Source: Pseudomonadota bacterium
GTDB taxonomy: Bacteria; Pseudomonadota; Gammaproteobacteria; Burkholderiales; Nitrosomonadaceae
Direction: 5' to 3'
Length of the DNA: 9,082 nucleotides
Assembly (NCBI GenBank): GCA_018240935.1
Contig: JAFEEV010000226.1
Coordinates: 1 to 9,082 of the forward strand
Position numbers and translations under genes: made by a program. Positions 6,383 through 9,082 of this stretch are shown piece by piece. Position 1 is the first letter of the stretch, and each line of letters begins with the position of its first letter. Under the pieces are notes generated by a model. It had not been told where the DNA came from and did no database searches. It saw only the letters and a list, made by a program, of their open reading frames with translations.

Positions 6383-7333
6383 ATGGTTAAGCAATCTAAA
6401 AATCTTAGTTCAACTGAATACTTATCTGTTGATTTAGATGCAGAATTCAGAGAGTCCAATATTCGTGAAGTATTGGAGAAACTGGACCGCGAGTTGATTG
6501 GCTTAAAACCGGTGAAAACGCGCATCCATGAAATAGCGGCTTTACTGCTTGTTGATCGTGTCCGCAAACAGCTCGGGTTATCGGCTGGCGCACCGAGCCT
6601 GCATATGTGTTTTACCGGAAACCCAGGTACCGGGAAAACTACTGTTGCATCACGCATGGCCGAGATTTTGCATCGCTTGGGATATGTACGAGAAGGGCAT
6701 TTGGTTTCGGTGACACGCGACGATCTGGTTGGTCAATATATTGGACATACCGCCCCGAAAACCAAGGAAGTGATCAAAAGAGCGATGGGAGGAGTGTTAT
6801 TTATTGATGAAGCCTATTATCTCTATAAACCTGAAAATGAACGCGATTACGGTGCCGAATCCATCGAAATCCTGCTGCAAACGATGGAGAACAACCGTGA
6901 CGATCTGGTAGTTATCTTAGCCGGTTATAAAGACAGAATGGACAAATTCTTCCAGAGCAACCCTGGTATGCGTTCGCGAATCGCACATCACATAGACTTT
7001 CCGGATTATGAAGTCGATGAACTAGTGGCTATTGCCAAGCTGATGCTGGCGGCTCAAAACTATCGGTTTAGTCCCGAGGGTGAGAAAGCATTTGTTGAAT
7101 ATATCCGGCTGCGCATGACACTGGAATATTTTGCCAATGCGCGCTCGGTTCGGAATGCACTGGATCGGGCACGTTTGCGCCAAGCCAACCGGTTATTTAC
7201 CGGAGGTAAAAAATCTCTCACCAGCATTGATCTCATGACTATTGAAGCGGAAGATATCAGAGCCAGCCGAGTATTCATGGAGGGAAAATCTGATAGCGCG
7301 GAAAGTAATATTGGAAGAAAAACAAGTGCATAA
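6383..7333 (+). CDS. cbbX: Red-type RuBisCO activase CbbX (AAA+ ATPase)
   Basis: Hexameric AAA+ remodelling ATPase that threads the C-terminal tail of CbbL through its pore to release inhibitory sugar phosphates; in Rhodobacter sphaeroides it is activated by RuBP. It has 316 residues, typical of the family. Motifs: Walker A GNPGTGKT at 79-86, pore-loop YIG at 119-121, Walker B LFIDE at 139-143, likely arginine finger in GMRSR (Arg197 or Arg199), and the C-terminal helical domain with sensor-2 region NARSVRNAL at 252-260. The N-terminal stretch of about 30 residues before the conserved LDRELIGLKPVK is the part mirrored in the small ORF upstream. GAAGGA at 6371-6376 supplies the ribosome site. 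It lies in the same operon as cbbLS, beyond the hairpin, which suits a protein needed in less than stoichiometric amount. Its target tail in CbbL is intact. Confidence 0.97.
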   Translation: MVKQSKNLSSTEYLSVDLDAEFRESNIREVLEKLDRELIGLKPVKTRIHEIAALLLVDRVRKQLGLSAGAPSLHMCFTGNPGTGKTTVASRMAEILHRLGYVREGHLVSVTRDDLVGQYIGHTAPKTKEVIKRAMGGVLFIDEAYYLYKPENERDYGAESIEILLQTMENNRDDLVVILAGYKDRMDKFFQSNPGMRSRIAHHIDFPDYEVDELVAIAKLMLAAQNYRFSPEGEKAFVEYIRLRMTLEYFANARSVRNALDRARLRQANRLFTGGKKSLTSIDLMTIEAEDIRASRVFMEGKSDSAESNIGRKTSA

Positions 7334-7359
7334 GCATTTGCGATGGGATCGCAACAAAA

Positions 7360-7719
7360 ATGGACACGATAGATCATCCATTGCGCATCTTCCCCAAAAA
7401 GATCGAAGCTGCATGCTATAACCGCGGACGGCTTGCACTGTTGCGATTTGGTCACCCCTTACGCATTACTTTGCAACAACATCGCGGATCGGAGGTCATC
7501 TTGGACAAGACCATGTGGTTATGTATCGATAGCACCACGGACGATCAGCCAGTAATGGCATGGCGTGAATTCCAGATTCAGGGCCGTTGTAACCTGCACC
7601 ACCCGGTTGCTTGCGAATTGTGGTTATATCACAGCTGTGCCGGTCTCATCATGGGTTCTGCTCTGGATGACTTGGATAAAACCCTTGAAACGTTCTCAAT
7701 GCATCTGAACAATTTTTGA
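7360..7719 (+). CDS. Unrecognised 119-residue protein in the cbb operon
   Basis: I do not recognise this family. The protein is soluble-looking: no signal peptide, no membrane helix, no coiled coil. It is rich in alternating hydrophobic stretches that suggest beta-strands (RLALLRFG at 24-31, LRITLQQ at 34-40, TMWLCID at 51-57), ending in a likely amphipathic helix (LDDLDKTLETFSMHL, 102-116). Five cysteines (19, 55, 77, 85, 93) and several histidines are present but in no obvious metal-binding pattern. The start is the first possible ATG after the cbbX stop; upstream in frame there is no alternative, and the ribosome site is weak (GGGA about 10 bases upstream). It lies 26 bases after cbbX and ahead of the aldolase, so it is very likely co-transcribed with RuBisCO genes. 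A role in RuBisCO assembly, activation or Calvin-cycle regulation is a guess from position only. Confidence 0.75.
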   Translation: MDTIDHPLRIFPKKIEAACYNRGRLALLRFGHPLRITLQQHRGSEVILDKTMWLCIDSTTDDQPVMAWREFQIQGRCNLHHPVACELWLYHSCAGLIMGSALDDLDKTLETFSMHLNNF

Positions 7720-7729
7720 ATAATGCTAA

Positions 7730-7872
7730 GGAAACGCTGATAAATTCGGCGGACGAGATGAAGCACGAGGCGCACGCAACACAGCAACCGGGACATATCA
7801 ACACGATAGGCAGGGATGCGCGTACCACGCAACGAAGTGATTCGCTCGTATCGTCAATTAATCAGCGCTTCC
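7730..7872. mobile_element. 143-bp MITE with IS5-like ends and CTAA target duplication
   Basis: The ends are inverted repeats: GGAAACGCTGATAAATT at the left, and GGAAGCGCTGATTAATT at the right read on the minus strand, 15 of 17 identical. Both are flanked by CTAA (7726-7729 and 7873-7876), a 4-base duplication that fits the YTAR target of IS5-type transposases, as does the GGAA start of the repeats. The interior is more GC-rich than the flanking genes and encodes no transposase, so the element is non-autonomous. It begins 10 bases after the preceding gene's stop and ends 22 bases before the aldolase ATG, so it splits an operon without breaking a gene. Weak ORFs crossing it on the minus strand are not credible genes. 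Confidence 0.8.
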
Positions 7873-7894
7873 CTAATCAACATTAGAGGATAAA

Positions 7895-9082
7895 ATGCCG
7901 CTCGTCGATATGCGCGATATGTTGAATCATGCTTATCACAATAACTACGCAATCGGTGGTTTTGGATTGGTAAGCCTGGATTTCCTGGAAGCCATTATCA
8001 AAGCAGCCGAGTCCTGCCGCTCGCCCGTTATTCTTAATCTTTCCGAACCACTGTTCAATCAGCACGATTTCAGGTTAATCATTCCAGCGGTTGAACGAGC
8101 CGCACATCAGGCTAAAATACCGGTAGCTATTCATTTTGACCATGCGAAAAAGCACGAATCCATCGCTGAGGCAATTAACTTGGGATGCAATAGTGTCATG
8201 CTGGACGTTTCCTCAGAATCGTTTACCGACAATATCACTCAAACCAGCCGTGCCGTAGCATTAGCGCACGCATGCGGCGCCGCAATTGAAGGAATGCTTG
8301 GTTTTGTAGGTGTCATGGAAGGAGAAAATGCGGTTAATCACCTTGGCGAAGTTATTTATACTTCAGCTGAAGAAGCAAAAGCGTATGTCGACCGTACCGG
8401 CATCGACTTTCTCGCCGTGTCCATTGGCACTCTGCATGGCCGTCAGCATAGCCGGATAAAACTCGATTTCAAACGTCTCAAACGAATTAATGATGAAATT
8501 GGAATTCCGTTGGTATTGCATGGCGGTAGCGGTTTGGTTGAAGATCAATATCATAAGTTAATCTTAAATGGCGTCGCCAAAATCAATTGTTACACAGAGC
8601 TTTCCGATATAGCGGCAGCAACAATATATTCCAATGTTCAAACGCGCGCCAGAAAAGGCTATATTGAGGTGCTTCAGGGAGTAACGGAAAATCTATTTGA
8701 ACAAATCAAACAGTGGATGCATCTTTGGGGTTCTGCAGGCCGTGCAGCGGAAGTATTGATTCAATGCCGTCCTTGGCAGCCCGCAGAACAGATCATCCTT
8801 TGCTACGTTGAAAGCCATCGCTTACGGCAATTGGATGCCCTGATCGAACAAGGCCGCAAAACTTTGATGGCTATTCCCGGTGTACGCCAAATTTTCTCCG
8901 GTTGGGCATCCTCCGAATTGAATCAATATCGCTTATGCTGGCGGATTCAGCTATCCCACTCCGATGCCATTAACAATCTACAATCCCATCCGGAGTATAC
9001 CTATTTCTTCAATCAATTATCCCGATCGATTGGCCCCGAAAAAGTCAGTATTACTTTTGCTCCGGCTTCATCCAATACGGAA
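7895..9082 (+). CDS. Class II ketose-bisphosphate aldolase with C-terminal Dabb-like domain, 3' end outside window
   Basis: Zinc-dependent aldolase, probably splitting or forming fructose-1,6-bisphosphate and, in the Calvin cycle, sedoheptulose-1,7-bisphosphate. The 396 codons are open to the window end. Aldolase domain, about residues 1-285: HFDHA at 80-84 (Asp82 proton donor, His83 zinc ligand), Glu132 in IEGMLG, His181 in GTLHG (zinc), His209 in LHGGSG (zinc and phosphate loop), and KINCYTE at 229-235. All metal ligands are present, though the usual ELGRLGG-type segment is altered to MLGFVGV. After an aldolase-length domain the chain continues: residues about 297-390 look like a Dabb (stress-responsive alpha/beta barrel) domain, with IPGVRQIFSG at 327-336, a YRLCWRIQL strand and the hallmark SHPEY at 364-368. 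AGAGG lies five bases before the ATG. The gene belongs to the cbb operon, so a cbbA role is likely, but substrate specificity is not proven by the sequence; the symbol is left blank for that reason. Confidence 0.9.
   Translation, partial: MPLVDMRDMLNHAYHNNYAIGGFGLVSLDFLEAIIKAAESCRSPVILNLSEPLFNQHDFRLIIPAVERAAHQAKIPVAIHFDHAKKHESIAEAINLGCNSVMLDVSSESFTDNITQTSRAVALAHACGAAIEGMLGFVGVMEGENAVNHLGEVIYTSAEEAKAYVDRTGIDFLAVSIGTLHGRQHSRIKLDFKRLKRINDEIGIPLVLHGGSGLVEDQYHKLILNGVAKINCYTELSDIAAATIYSNVQTRARKGYIEVLQGVTENLFEQIKQWMHLWGSAGRAAEVLIQCRPWQPAEQIILCYVESHRLRQLDALIEQGRKTLMAIPGVRQIFSGWASSELNQYRLCWRIQLSHSDAINNLQSHPEYTYFFNQLSRSIGPEKVSITFAPASSNTE

Noticed and set aside
7629..7832. Minus-strand frame crossing the MITE
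   Set aside because: It spans the end of a real gene and a non-coding mobile element and shows no transposase motif.
3050..7872. Solo repeat plus MITE as the two ends of a composite transposon carrying the cbb cluster
   Set aside because: The MITE already has both its own ends and target duplication, and the solo end's interior points towards ppsA, away from the cluster. The geometry does not fit.
1..9082. CRISPR array, tRNA or rRNA genes
   Set aside because: No regularly spaced repeats, and no cloverleaf or rRNA-like segments were seen; intergenic space is too short to hide them.

Overview
The window looks like a chromosomal segment of an autotrophic proteobacterium, most likely a betaproteobacterium. 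The evidence is a red-type (form IC) RuBisCO operon with its dedicated activase CbbX and a divergent LysR regulator, next to PEP synthase and its DUF299-type regulatory partner. A nitrifier-like lineage (Nitrosomonadaceae) is plausible, but that is a guess from gene content and I cannot confirm it by search.

Layout. Positions 1-642 (minus) hold most of a PEP synthase regulatory protein, cut by the window start. It overlaps by 4 bases the end of ppsA (639-3023, minus). A 64-base gap with a lone transposon-type terminal repeat follows, then cbbR (3088-4038, minus, GTG start). A 164-base AT-rich divergent control region leads to the plus-strand operon: cbbL (4203-5678), cbbS (5700-6134), a perfect 13-bp hairpin (6145-6173), a 50-residue ORF resembling the start of CbbX (6228-6380), cbbX (6383-7333), an unrecognised 119-residue gene (7360-7719), a 143-bp IS5-like MITE with CTAA target duplications (7730-7872), and a class II aldolase fused to a Dabb-like C-terminal domain (7895 to beyond the window end). 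There is no gene-free stretch longer than about 180 bases.

How the genes work together. CbbL and CbbS form RuBisCO, CbbX removes inhibitory sugar phosphates from it, and the aldolase serves the regenerative part of the Calvin cycle. CbbR should control the operon from the divergent region. PpsA makes PEP from pyruvate and the DUF299 protein switches PpsA on and off. In Ralstonia eutropha PEP is a reported signal for CbbR, so the co-directional cbbR-ppsA-ppsR order may link carbon fixation to the PEP pool.

Base composition changes sharply in the gap between ppsA (GC-rich) and cbbR (AT-rich). This suggests that the RuBisCO cluster has a different origin from the ppsA side. The points most worth a second look are the CbbX-like mini-ORF, the aldolase-Dabb fusion, the uncharacterised 119-residue operon member, and the cbbR/ppsA adjacency.
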